Below are positions 45,746 to 56,518 of a stretch of 64,000 nt of DNA, in pieces. Numbering within the stretch: the first letter of the stretch is position 1; the number at the start of each line of letters is the position of its first letter. Origin of the DNA: Hexactinellida sp. DTS-2022 (lineage: Eukaryota; Porifera; Hexactinellida); the NCBI GenBank assembly GCA_028753945.1, contig JAPNXP010000009.1, positions 3,906,001 to 3,970,000 of the forward strand. Reading direction: 5' to 3'. The position numbers were made by a program, and so were the translations under genes. The notes under the pieces were generated by a model that was given only the letters and a program-made list of their open reading frames with translations, was not told the DNA's origin and searched no databases.

Positions 45746-46127
45746 TTAACACATTCCTCGGTTTCCAGGGAAATGTATATTTCCTAAAATGAGCCATAAC
45801 TCAAAAACTATCGATTTTATGTAAACTATGCTAGTACAAATCTATCCGCAATTGGTTACTTCCTATTCATTACTAATACATTTTCTAGGCCTAACTTCAA
45901 AAATCTTTGAGATAATGAGTGCATTACCATATAAAGAATTAAGACCTAATAATCTTATTATCTGAAAAATTATTGAAGTTTGGCCTAGAAAATGTATTAT
46001 TAATCAACGGGAAGTAACCTATTGCGGATAGATAAGTACTAGCATAGTTTACATAAAATCGATAGTTTTTGAGTTATGGCTCATTTTAGGAAATATACAT
46101 TTCCCTGGCAACCGAGGAATGTGTTAA
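45746..46127. mobile_element. piggyBac-like foldback MITE
   Basis: TTAA at 45746-45749 and 46124-46127 flanks inverted ends CACATTCCTCGG and CCGAGGAATGTG. The arms of about 160 bp contain CAAAAACTATCGATTTTATG and its inverse, with a short unpaired centre. TTAA target sites are the hallmark of piggyBac. It is non-coding. Confidence 0.85.
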
Positions 46128-46850
46128 GGTTAAATTACGGCAGATTCACCCAAAAAAACACATGAATTTAGTTTTGAAGGTGGGAGTTTGAATTTCACAT
46201 ATATGATGGAAGACATTATAGCTATATCGAAACTGAAAACGAAATCTAATTATCTTCTATAAATTCGAAATTATTGGGCTTGCAGTATTATGCTAATACA
46301 AAAGTCCCATAGGGGGATTTTTTCAGACTCCACCTGATAAGTGTGTGGTTTGCAAGATCATTATTTGCTAAAGACCTGTACTGTGTGATCTATCAGATAG
46401 ATCATCGTTATGGGCGGTTGGTGGGCGATTTAGAATTTTGATATGATCTAAATAAAAAATATTGCGACCTTTTGAAACCAAAAAATGAATAAAAAGGTCA
46501 TCTTTTATGCGAAATTTGATTAAATGCTTGATAAAAAAAATTCCAAGTCATAATTCAAAAATGTAAACCGTCTACCAACTCCTTACGCTTATAATCTTTA
46601 AATATTGATTCTGATAACAAACATTGATGGCCGCATTGCCAAATTACCGCATAATATCTACCACCACTTTTGGAAATCGCCCTATGGGAGATTTGTATTA
46701 GCCAAATTTTGAAACGGACAAAAAATAAAAAGTATAATAAATAGGGACATTTTCTTTTTGGTTTATTGATTTGTATCGTAGAGGTATATATTTCGCACAA
46801 TTACAGATTAATATAAGAACTTTCATTCACGTGGGGTAATTTAACCTTAA
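46124..46850. mobile_element. piggyBac-like MITE (GGTTAAATTAC ends), copy 1
   Basis: TTAA lies at 46124-46127 (shared with the preceding MITE) and 46847-46850. The ends GGTTAAATTACGGCAG and (reverse-complemented) GGTTAAATTACCCCACG are inverted. A full-length inverted copy lies at 57782-58510 with the same interior, for example ATCTATCAGATAGATCAT. The frame at 46800-46555 is not recognisable. Confidence 0.85.
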
Positions 46851-47489
46851 CATCCCATTTATAATTTTGATATTTTTCATTCAACTAGTTATGGACATCC
46901 TCATGTTCCAATTTAGAACATTTAGAACACGTTTAACTATGTTAAAAGTAGGCTATAAAAGCAAGATAATTCCCACGAAAATAGCGATTAAGTAATCAAA
47001 TGGTGATATATCACAATTATAGAGGATGTTATGTATGCCTTGATATCATGTTCATAACTTCCTATACAAATATAATGCATTTCTCTGGCCTATCATTACT
47101 AGCTATTGAGATAAAGATATGTCAGCTAATAATCAATGGCCTTTATGTAATCCATGGTTCGGAGTAGTAGTAAGGCCTTATATAACGAAGGTCACTGTAC
47201 AATATAAAATAAAGAGGAAAAAACTAAAACCAACTTGACATCAACTGGCGAAAACGATTCACCAGCCAGAAGTTAGTTAATTATATATAACCCTGCTCTA
47301 TTTGTTAGCAAATATATGTATCTATCAATTATAACAATATGAAGTTCAACTGCTTTTATAATATACTTATTTAGTATAGACCCTTATGAAGACATGGAGA
47401 TAGTTGTAATTGAAGAGATTTACCCCATTGAAGTAAGAAAATGTGAATAGAAACACTCAACCACACATCTTAAAGCCTCAAATAATATC

Positions 47490-48655
47490 ATCCCTTGCCA
47501 ACCAAACTTATTTATCTACGCTACACGAGAATCTGGCCACCTAGCAGAATCATTAACCAACCTGGATTCACTCTATTCCTACCATCCATCAACTGAGCTT
47601 AGTTCCAATACTACAGAAAACATAGCCATCGAAGTCGCCACCTGGTATACTGAATATCGTACCAACCATCCCAGCGACATTAAACTAGACGAAAGAAGAG
47701 AACTCAATTATCCGCTAGCAGTTCTGTTACCTGTTGTAATTGACATTTTTACAACTAACTATACTACCACCATAGATTAGCCCCAGCACCCCCACCGCAT
47801 CCACTATCACCTTCTGAAGATCCCTAACAATTTACCAACTACCATAAATGGCAAGGAAGTTACAACAATACCTTTCAAGACAATACCTGCCCAGTTGACA
47901 ACTTCCTTGCTATATTAAGCCTAAATCGAGCCACCATCCTGAACACCCTTAGCATAAAAGGAGTAAAACTTGGTGACACTAAATTCCACCGAATAGATTC
48001 CCTGCTTGAAAACAATAACTTTGATGAACTCAGGGACTATATTGCGCGACGAATCGGCCTTCAAGAGAACTACGCATGACTCAACTGGTTTATACAAATC
48101 ATATGATTTCTATGGATCAGAGGCAATTATTATAAACTTTCTACGCTCAGAGGATCTATGCAACGACCTTTACATCTCCACCTTCAAATGCCATCACGTA
48201 CCAAATCCTTCAATATCAAGAACATGCTTGGTAACATCGGTAATGTAGTCACAAACCTAGAGTCATCTAGGAGTCGGAAGCTTAATCCGAATAAGTGCAA
48301 GTCCTGTGGATCAACTACAGCCATTTTGAGCGATTATCTGGCAAATTCGAATCCGTCCCTACTTTTCTAACAATCGAGATAGGACATCTTCCGGAACTCA
48401 ACAAGAATCTAACAATATCAGATATTGATCAATAAAATACCATCTGTCACGATCACCTTACATTGCATTACAAACTTTCCGGCTTTTCTATCTGTTTCCA
48501 AAATCAATTTTATTCTATGCTCTGGAACAATAGTCAATTTCATAAATATGATGACCCAAGGACATCACCAACTGAAATATGTGGCTGCGACAGCTTCTAT
48601 GGTACCGGCAATAACGTATATTATCTCTTACACTCTTCTGACTAATTCTTCAATT
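47490..48655 (+). pseudogene. Degraded TE-type protein, possible C19-like peptidase
   Basis: A stop-free stretch at about 47490-47778 encodes IEVATWYTEYRTNHPSDIKL and similar, without an ATG. Later frames give CPVDNFLAILSLNRATIL (about 47888-47950), DFYGSEAIIINFLRSEDLCN, paired-cysteine motifs (KCHH, KCKSCG) and YKLSGFSICFQNQFYSMLWN followed by FHKYDDP. The order, cysteine pairs then a Gxx...FYSxxxx...YDD segment, recalls the end of TE-encoded ubiquitin-peptidase-like proteins (expected HFTAR...YDG). The key histidine would be replaced by glutamine. The frames shift repeatedly. The assignment is tentative. Confidence 0.35.
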
Positions 48656-48991
48656 CGAAAGCGCTCAAAGGTAAGGTACATCGAACCTTGTGGGGATCTC
48701 TACTCGAGGTTATTCAGGCAACTCAATCCCAATCATGGTGAGCCCAGATAATGGAAACGCGACCTGCAACGTAAGTTTACGTTATATCTTTTAAGTTTTA
48801 GGAAGATTGGAAAGCGGATTCTTAGGGTGCATCAATTACATAGATCAACGGAAAATTCAAAAAGCCTATTCATCCCTTTATCGATTTTCATAAACATATA
48901 GCGAACTCTCGATTAAATTAGAATAGGCAATATAGAACAATTTTACAAACAAACTAGTTTTTAGTTTTAAAGAAATATAATATCTATCTAT

Positions 48992-49534
48992 CTATATATA
49001 AAAAGAGGAATTGTTGTCTGTTTGTTTGTTTGTTTGTTTGTTTGTCCAGAATTAATTGGAAAGACTACGAGTCCCAGAAAGCTGAAAATTTGTATACAGG
49101 GGTAATTTTGTACTGCGACAACGATCTATTGGTTTTTGAAGAGAAATATTCACATTTGAAGGTGACAAAAAATGTTAGCAAATTAAATTCGAGGGTTTGT
49201 TAGTATGGATTAACAGATTTCATCAATTAGTATAAATAGATTGTGCATAATAGAAATATTTTCTGAGGCTCCAATTTGATTGATTGAAAATTAATTCATT
49301 TAACCAATCAATCATTTGTCTATTCTATTGCCTGTTTTTCTTTTAGTATTATTTTGATTCGAGCTTTCTTATCCTGCAACTGAAATTTATTGAGTTATGA
49401 GGAATATACTTAATACACCATAGAGATGTATAATTATAAATGATTAGTTTCAAGGAGTAGTAAGGCCGCGCAGCGGTTGTCAATTGAGGCGGGAAGCGCC
49501 GAACCGTCGCAAATCGACCGAGACCGAAGGGCTC
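48992..49534 (+). mobile_element. Non-autonomous Helentron, copy 1
   Basis: It begins TATATATAAAAAGAGGAATT with a TTTG repeat at 49017-49048, then CCAGAATTAATTGGAAAGAC, all shared with copy 2. It ends with GGCCGCGCAGCGG, GTCGCAAATCGACC and GACCGAAGGGCTCGT. Everything between the promoter-proximal region and the 3' end of copy 2 is missing, so it is an internally deleted derivative. It abuts copy 2 head to tail. Confidence 0.8.
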
Positions 49535-49863
49535 GTATATAAAAAGAGGAATTGTTGTTTGTTTGTTTGTGTGTTTGTCCAGAATTGATTGGAAAGACTA
49601 CGAGTCCCAGAAAGCTTAAAATTTGTATCCTAGGGTAATATTGTACTGCGACAACGATCTATTGGTTTTTGAAGAGAAATATTCACATTTAAAGGTGACA
49701 AATTATGTTAGCCAATTAAATTCGAGCGTTTGCATTTGTTGGTATGGATTAGCTAACTTAATAGATTGTGCATAATACAAAGATTTATGAGGCTGCAATG
49801 TGATTGATTGAAAATATATTCATTTAACCAATCATTGCATGTATTTCTTTTAGTATGCCTGAC

Positions 49864-49871
49864 TATAAATA
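49864..49871 (+). promoter_or_regulatory. Putative TATA box of the Helentron RepHel gene
   Basis: TATAAATA lies 72 bases before the ATG at 49936. The surrounding sequence from TGAGGCTGCAAT through TTTCTTTTAGTATGCCTGAC is repeated before the second gene at about 55320-55411. Confidence 0.5.
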
Positions 49872-49935
49872 CTTACTTTTTTTCAGAACAGACATTTTTT
49901 TTTCTTTACATTGAGAATTAGATTTAATTATTATT

Positions 49936-52900
49936 ATGCCTCCTAAACGGAAGACAGGGATTCAGGGGGGGAAGAAGTTCAAAACTGAAGCTGAACGGAA
50001 GCGCTGGGAGCGAGCTAACGAGACTCCAGAGCAGTCCCGACTCCGTATCGACACGCAAAGACAGCTCCAGTCTGCTAAACGAGATGGAGAGTCGGAGAGT
50101 GACCGTACTGCTCGCCTCCTAACGAAGAGGGAACACCAGTCGGTATACTTAGAGTCTCAGACTGAAGAGCAAACTGCTGCGCGCCTCGATAATCAGAGGC
50201 AATATCAGTCGGCCTATTTAGAGTCTCAGACTGAAGAGGAAACTGTTGCGCGCCTCGATAAACAGAGGGAATATGCTACCACGCTGAGAGCAGGAGAGAC
50301 AGCAGAGCAGCATGCTGAGCGTGTGCAGGAAAGGGTTGAGTTGTATGCTAATTCCCTCATTTCTAAGTCGGCCTTGAACTTAGCTAGGTCACAATCTGCC
50401 TGTGAGGTTACTGATAACTTTAGCGCCGAGTATTCAGTTGGCAGTATGTCTTTTTCCTGCACTTTTGTGAAGCGAAATTCTGGGAAAGTGAGAAATTATC
50501 CACTAGCACTAAATTATTACCCAAGTTTCCACTCTGTTGTGGGCAGGCCAAGGTTGTTCTTCCCTCTTTAGGTACACCGCCTAACCTGCTTGCTCACTTG
50601 CTGACAGCGGGTGACACCAGAGGGAGAGCTTTCAGAGATAACATCCGAGCGTACAACTCTGCTCTTGCCTTCGCCTCGCTCGGAGTTAACCTGGATAAGC
50701 AGCTCGCCAATGCTAAGAGAGGAGTGTACACATTCCGTATTCACGGGACTGTACACCACTACATTGGACAGCTCATGCCGAGAGAGGGACTGGCCCCGGC
50801 ATTTGCTCAGATATACATCCATGACGGAACCCCTGAGGCTGAAGCGGAGTATCGCCAGCAGGGTCTGGGTGGGGCTGCTCTACCCGAGCTCCTGTGTCTA
50901 CAGGCTATGCTCATGAGGTCAATCCGTATGTCTCCTTCTTCAGACAGGGAATAGACGTTATGCGACAGCACGGAGGTGCAGACGTGAGGATGACGATTAG
51001 ATCTGACGTGGCCTCTGATCCCCGTCGGTACAACGGCCCCACTGCACCTGAGATCGCCGTTATCATGCCTGGAGACGGATATAACGAGCTGGAAGCCAGC
51101 AGAGACATTGTCCTGCACGCGCGGAGTGGGGACTTGCAGCGCATTACCGAGATCCACCGCGCCTAAGTTTCCCTGCACTATGTGCTCCTATTCCCTCGAG
51201 GTAAGTACTGCTGATTGATTGACATATGTATTAGTGTGCACTGTTTATACTGCTTCTCTTAGGTGAGGATGGCTGGCGACTTAAATTTCCTCACAGCAGA
51301 GGAAAGGGCTGCGTCACTCCGATGGAGTACTACTCCTACAGACTGATGGTCCGGAGCAGCCTGAGCTATCTGTACGTGTTCGGGAGACTGTTCCATCAGT
51401 ACCTGGTGGATATGTACGCTAAGATAGAGCAGCAGAGACTGAACTACATACTGCTGTTAAGTACTTCTTCAAATATGTGTACAAGGGTCACGATAGAGCC
51501 ATTGTAGAGTTCAGTTCCGGTGAAAATGCGAATACTAGCGTACCTAAGCGTAAGGACCAGGTCGCTAATTACGTCGAAGGTCGATACGTCTCTGCCACGG
51601 AAGCTTGCTACCGTATATTCGCCTTTGACCTTCATGCTAAATTCCCCAAAGTGGTCAGGCTAGCTCTCCATCTTGAGAATGAGCAGTCTGTGCTCTTTTC
51701 TGCTGACGCGGACATAGGAGATGTTCTGAGCAGACAGAAGCATACCACACTAACTGCTTGGTTCGAAGCTAATAAGAAATTCCCTGCAGGGCTAGAACTC
51801 ACTGACACGAATTTCGCTGACATGTTTGTGTGGGACAAAAATGAGCGTGAATGGAAACTTAGAGTTAAGGGGCATGGTAAAGTGATAGCCCGTATGTACT
51901 CAGCTCATCCAGGGGACGGACCACGTTATTACCTAAGGATACTGCTGAACCATGTCACAGGTTGCACGAGCTTTCAGGACGTCCGTACTCTCCCTGATGG
52001 CACCGTCTGTGACACCTATAAGGAGGCATGTCTGAGACGAGGTCTGCTGGAGGATGATCAGGAAGTTGATCAGTGTTTGGCTGAGGCAGCTACCTGTTCT
52101 ATGCCAGCACAGTTGCGTCAGCTATTCGTGACTATTCTCCTGTTTGTTGAGCCATCTATTCCACTCGCTCTCGTGGATAAGTACAAACCCTCTGCCGCTG
52201 AGGACTTCCTGTGTCGTGCTAGAACTGTATTGGCTAATGTGGAACTCGACGAGCATATCTTAAATAGTGTATTGCTTGATCTTGAGTACCGACTGCAGAA
52301 ACATGGAAACTCCTTAGCTGACTACCCAGGAATGCCGATCCCAACTAATGTGAGTAATCCGTATGATTAGTCGCGTATCATAATGGATGAGCTTGATTAT
52401 AATGTTAGTGAACAGAATGATATTGTGAGTGAAAACTTGCCTCTACTTAATGCTGACCAGTTGAGTATTTATAACATTATAATTGCAGCTGTTAACGATA
52501 CTAATTCGTGCTCTAATGCATTCTTTATCAATGGATCTGGAGGGACCGGAAAAACGTTCCTTTATAACACGCTGTTATCCACGATCCGTTCACAGGGTAA
52601 TATAGCATTAGCCATGGCTTCATCCGGTATAGCAGCTCTGCTCCTACAGGGTGGTAGGACTGTTCACTCTAGGATGAAGGTCCCTATCCATTTGAATGAA
52701 ATCTCTGTCTGCAGTATTTCCAAACAGAGCGCCTTAGCTAGGTTAATTCAGCGCACGAAACTGTTTGTTTGGGACGAGGCTCCTATGATACATAGACATG
52801 CTGCAGAGTGTATCGACCGTACATTGAGAGATCTCTGTTCATGCGATATCCCATTCGGTGGCAAAGTTATTGTGTTTGGAGGTGATTTCCGTCAAATACT

Positions 52901-54791
52901 GCCTGTAATCAGACATGGGACCGAAGCTGATGTTGTGTCAGCCTGTCTGAACAGATCGCCTCTCTGGAGTCATGTTAAGGTTCTTAAACTCTCTATAAAC
53001 ATGCGACTCCGTAATTTATCTTCAGGTGACGCATCCCAAGTTAGTGACTTCTCCGAATTCCTTTTGAGAGTTGGAGAAGGCACTGAGCCCGAGGATGAGA
53101 ATCATATGATTCACGTAGACCACAAATTCATAGTAGCAGGCGAGTCAGTTTCTGATTTGGATGCTGCTACTTACGGCGATATTAAAGTTAACTATAAAAA
53201 TCCAGATTATATTTCTTGCCGTAGTTTGATGTGTCCTAAGAATGATACCACTGAGTTTATAAATCAATACATTATGGACCTGATACCTGGGGAAGCGAGC
53301 ACGTTATTAAGCGCAGACTCGGTAGGTGAGGAGCAGGCAGGTATGTACCCCACTGAGTTCCTAATTCTATTACACCAAATGGTTTGCCTCCTCATCGACT
53401 GTACCTTAAGGTTTACGCTTCTATAATTTTATTGCGTAGTCTTGACCCGACTCAAGGAATGTGTAACGGCACTCGGTTAACTGTAAAAGCATTCCTAAAT
53501 CACATGATTGACGCTGAAATTGCTACAGGTGTTCATAAGGGTAAACGGGGTTTTATTCCCCGCATTCCCATGACTCCATCTGACTCAGACTATCCGTTTG
53601 TGCTCAGAAGGAGGCAGTTCCCTATTCGTCCTGCCTTTTGTATTACCATTAACAAAGGGCAAGGACAGAGTTTAGAAAATGTGGGCATATTCCTACCATC
53701 TCCGAATGCTATTTTCAGCCATGGCCACTATATGTTGCATTGAGCCGAGTTCAAAACCCTGCCGGCTTAAAAATTATGGTTTGTGGCGGCACCCCCTCCT
53801 CATCCGGCGGAGCCTTGGTTAAGAATGTAGTATATCGTGAGGTATTCCAGAATCATTTGGGTAATGTAGTGCACTCCACTCAGGATACATGTACCATGGA
53901 TGTGTCTTTTCCATCCTCTCCCCTTTCGCAGTCTAATTCCGAAGACCCGGTCTTTAGTCCTGCGAAAAGGGTATCTGTACCAGGTGATTCTGAGCCACTC
54001 AGTAAGAAACCTAAGCTAACTGAATTCAGTGGTAATATCCTCAGTCCATTCCTGGGTTCGCAATCTACTCTGTCTCCCATGAGTACTGATTTGCCTGATT
54101 TGATGTTTGATGGTATTATCACAGGCCCGGTACATACTATGGATATTAATTTGCTCAATTGTTCCATAAATAACTTGACTCCCCTTATGCAAAGGAGGAT
54201 TGCCAGTAGTATTGGGTTAGATGTCGAACCAATTTTAATGACTAGAGAACCATTACTTCGCCCTCTTATTAATAATTACAAGCAATACTACTGTTTACTG
54301 GAAAATAGATTGACAAATACATTTCACATGAATATTTCTTTGTACCAGTATTTGCCGATGGTAATTGTTTGTATCGAGCATTATCCCATATTATATTTGG
54401 TACTGAATCGAAATTTGAAATGCTAAAGCAGAATTTGATTGGTAGATTCATGTCGAGTCCACAACACTTACCTAATGTTATGGAAAAATCGGGTTTGTAC
54501 TCTGAGGAGGAATTGCATGAGCACGTACAACGCATTTCCGCTCCTCATGCATGGGGTACTGACGTAGAATTAAGAATGCTAGGAGCTTTAGCTGGCATAG
54601 ACGTCGTCTCCATTATTGCAACCGATAGTTATTGCAATAAGTGGAGACTAGACCATGTGTATATCCATGGTCTACTAACAATGTTATGTGATCCAATCTA
54701 CAATGGAAAATATTTGGGGATTATGTATCATTGCATAGACCACCATGTCGGTGCTGAACACTTTTATCCGTTTTACTTAGTAGCTCAATGA
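49936..54791 (+). pseudogene. Helitron RepHel-OTU polyprotein, broken, relaxase core deleted
   Basis: Starts MPPKRKTGIQGGKKF with repeated ARLDxQRxYQSAYLESQTEE units, then the zinc-binding VGSMSFSC/HFCEAKFWESEK region (slip near 50461), the Helitron-like N domain (PYVSFFRQGIDVMRQHGG after a slip near 50911) and YVLLFPRGEDGW across a 62-bp intron (51201-51262). After VDMYAKIEQQRLNY the text jumps to AVKYFFKYVYKGHDRA: some 330 residues with the HUH histidines are missing. The Pif1-type helicase follows, with GSGGTGKT (Walker A, about 52530) and VWDEAP (Walker B). There is an in-frame TAG at 52368 and slips near 53366 and 53729. An OTU cysteine-protease domain closes the protein (FADGNCLYRALSHIIFG, about 54345-54791, after a slip). 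Confidence 0.92.
51201..51262 (+). other. Intron in Helentron RepHel gene
   Basis: The donor is CGAG|GTAAGT and the acceptor CTTAG|GTGAGG, 62 bp. Splicing joins LFPR to GEDGWRL in frame, the sequence expected across this position in Helitron proteins. Confidence 0.8.
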
Positions 54792-54881
54792 AGTAATAAC
54801 AGCGTCGAAATCCCCCCTGCTGTTCAAAATGGCGTGACATGACTAACTGTATTCAACATAACCTTAGTCAACAGAAGCAGT

Positions 54882-55321
54882 TTACTGCTTACTGAATGAA
54901 GCGTGTTTCCGCTGAGGGATGGAACACTTTTGGCATATGATACCCATATCATGCCAAGAGTGATTCTCTATTGGTGAGCAGCTGTCCAATATGTATTTAT
55001 GACAGCTAGAAGCTTTGTTTCCTTCAATGTAAGCTATCCCAGCATAGTGATGATTACAGTATATGTATACAGGTATATTGTGAGATGATTCACTCATCCC
55101 AGGTTACTTCATTAATTGAGCTACTAAGAAGTGCAGAAATCAATACCAATATTTATTGTTTTCTGCCCCCCGAGACGACGGATCAAATTATCGCTCAGGC
55201 GTTGGCTCGGGGAAAGGTACAGGACATATCCCAAGTGTGTCCGTTCTAATATAGAATAGCCCTGAGGGAACGAACCTATAATTATTTGAATACATAATAT
55301 ACAGTCTTCCTGAGGCTGCAA
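54882..55321 (-). pseudogene. Minus-strand Helentron frame pair, unknown function
   Basis: Two adjacent minus-strand frames, 55321-55124 (MQPQEDCILCIQIIIGSF) and 55097-54882 (MSESSHNIPVYIYCNHHYAG), are offset by a frameshift. The second has spaced Cys/His residues (CHKYILDSC, HDMGIICQKC) that could bind zinc. They start beside the duplicated promoter block and run towards the OTU gene. I do not recognise the family, and it may be chance coding, although the cysteine spacing looks non-random. Confidence 0.3.
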
Positions 55322-55477
55322 TCTGATTGTTTGAAAATAATTTCATCAAACCAATCATTTGTGCATGTTTTACATTGCATGTTTTTCTTTTAGTACGCCT
55401 GATTATAAATAGTTACTTTTTTAACCTTAAAAATTTTTCTTTACAATGACTTATTTCTTTTACTAATTTTGAATTAG
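55310..55477 (+). promoter_or_regulatory. Duplicated Helentron promoter block
   Basis: TGAGGCTGCAATCTGATTG through CATGTTTTTCTTTTAGTACG and TATAAATA (55404-55411) repeats, with some changes, the block at about 49790-49871. The TATA-to-ATG distance (74 bases to 55478) is almost the same as for the RepHel gene (72). Confidence 0.55.
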
Positions 55478-55807
55478 ATGGAATTAGACCTAACTTGGGA
55501 GGAGAACCCCCTGCAGAACCCGGAGGACCCCCCGCAGGACGACCCGGAGCACCCCCCACAGGACCCGGAGGACCCCCCACAGGACCCGGGCGACCCTCCA
55601 CAGGACCCGGAGGACCCCCCACAGGACCCGGAGGACCCCCCACAGGACCCGGAGGACCCCCCGCAGGATCCGCAGGACCCCCCGAAGGACAGAGGTGGCA
55701 GAAGTGACAGAGGTGGCAGAGGGCGCAGGCGGTGGAGGGAACAAAGGAAGGCTCGGGACCTCAAGGCCCGAGCCTTACGACTATTAGAATTAATAATTAA
55801 ATTATAA
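55478..55807 (+). CDS. Repeat-rich Helentron ORF (DPEDPPQ heptads, basic tail)
   Basis: This 109-residue frame begins MELDLTWEENPLQNPEDPP, runs through about eight heptads of the DPEDPPQ type (21-bp unit such as GACCCGGAGGACCCCCCACA), and ends with an arginine-rich tail (DRGGRGRRRWREQRKARDL) and a leucine-rich C-terminus. It has its own TATA box and lies just before the Helentron 3' end. Another frame (55495-55707) encodes a collagen-like GPGGPPT peptide from the same repeat, and antisense frames are also open because of the 21-bp period. The choice of 55478 rests on the promoter distance and the non-repetitive ends. The function is unknown. Confidence 0.45.
   Translation: MELDLTWEENPLQNPEDPPQDDPEHPPQDPEDPPQDPGDPPQDPEDPPQDPEDPPQDPEDPPQDPQDPPKDRGGRSDRGGRGRRRWREQRKARDLKARALRLLELIIKL
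55518..55685. repeat. 21-bp GC-rich tandem repeat
   Basis: About eight units of GACCCGGAGGACCCCCCACA-type sequence, locally very GC-rich in an AT-rich region, open in all frames because 21 is a multiple of 3. Confidence 0.92.
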
Positions 55808-56097
55808 TTTAATCAATTTTAATCAACTTATTTATCTTCAATCATCTAATCAATTTAATCACTTAAATCATTATTGACTGTTTGTCTATTTATTAATTTT
55901 ATCACCGATTTATGCAAAGCTAAATTATTCTTATTAATTAATTAAGGGGACTTTATGAGGAATATATTTAATACACTACAGAGATATTAAATTATAATTG
56001 ATTAGTTTCAAGGCGTAGTAAGGCCGCGCAGCGGTCGTCAATTGAGGTGTGAAGCGCCGAACCGTCGCAAAGCGACCGAGACCGAAGGCCTCGTAAT

Positions 56098-56515
56098 ATT
56101 ACAACACAAGGGTGGATGTGTGTATATGTATATATATATTTGTTTGTATTTTCCGAGTTGATTGAAGAAAGTGGACGGTTTCCATATGTGATTCTGGCAT
56201 ATATGGATAACTTTTGGCACCCGCCAACAAGTCAAAGTTTCTACAACAAATTTATCACATCCTCGACAAGTTATGATTTCATTGTCACATTTCGAGAACT
56301 GAAAATTCACTTAGTCGCACATAATCCGCGCCCTCTAAGAGATAAATATGAAAATTTAATATAACATGGACATTAATGATGCGGACACGTTGGTCACACC
56401 AGATTGCCAATAATCTTACAAATTATCGCATGATGACGTATTCACTAAATTACACATTATAACATTTGACTATTTAGGCCTATTTACGCTTTAATATCAA
56501 TGTTAGAAGTGTATA
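56098..56515. other. Stretch between Helentron and minisatellite
   Basis: Frames at 56116-56364 and 56310-56038 show no recognisable domain. No TIR or TSD was found. Confidence 0.35.
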
Positions 56516-56518
56516 AAT

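Larger units (their letters stand above)
45390..47195. mobile_element. Non-autonomous P-type palindromic element
   Basis: The inverted arms are about 360 bp (45390-45749 and 46847-47195). The outer sequence GTGACCTTCGTTATA and the inner GGACCATGGATTACT resemble the TIR of the P-type transposon at 3378. The TSD is TGTACAAT at 45382-45389 and 47196-47203. The two arms meet at a TTAA, which is where two piggyBac-like MITEs (45746-46850) were inserted. Before that the element was an almost perfect palindrome without a loop. It is non-coding. Confidence 0.88.
49535..56094 (+). mobile_element. Helentron (RepHel-OTU Helitron), copy 2, 6.6 kb
   Basis: The 5' end (TATATAAAAAGAGGAATTGT, then a TTTG repeat) and the 3' end (GGCCGCGCAGCGGTCGTCAA, GACCGAGACCGAAGGCCTCG then T) match copy 1. 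In order it contains a TATA box, a broken RepHel gene with OTU domain (49936-54791), a minus-strand frame pair (55321-54882), a duplicated promoter region (about 55310-55420) and a repeat-rich gene (55478-55807). No TSD is expected for this class. Coding damage and loss of the relaxase core make it non-autonomous now. Confidence 0.88.

Noticed and set aside
55495-55707. Collagen-like GPGGPPT protein
   Set aside because: It is an alternative frame of the 21-bp repeat; the start and ends lack non-repeat sequence and the promoter spacing favours 55478. It cannot be fully excluded.
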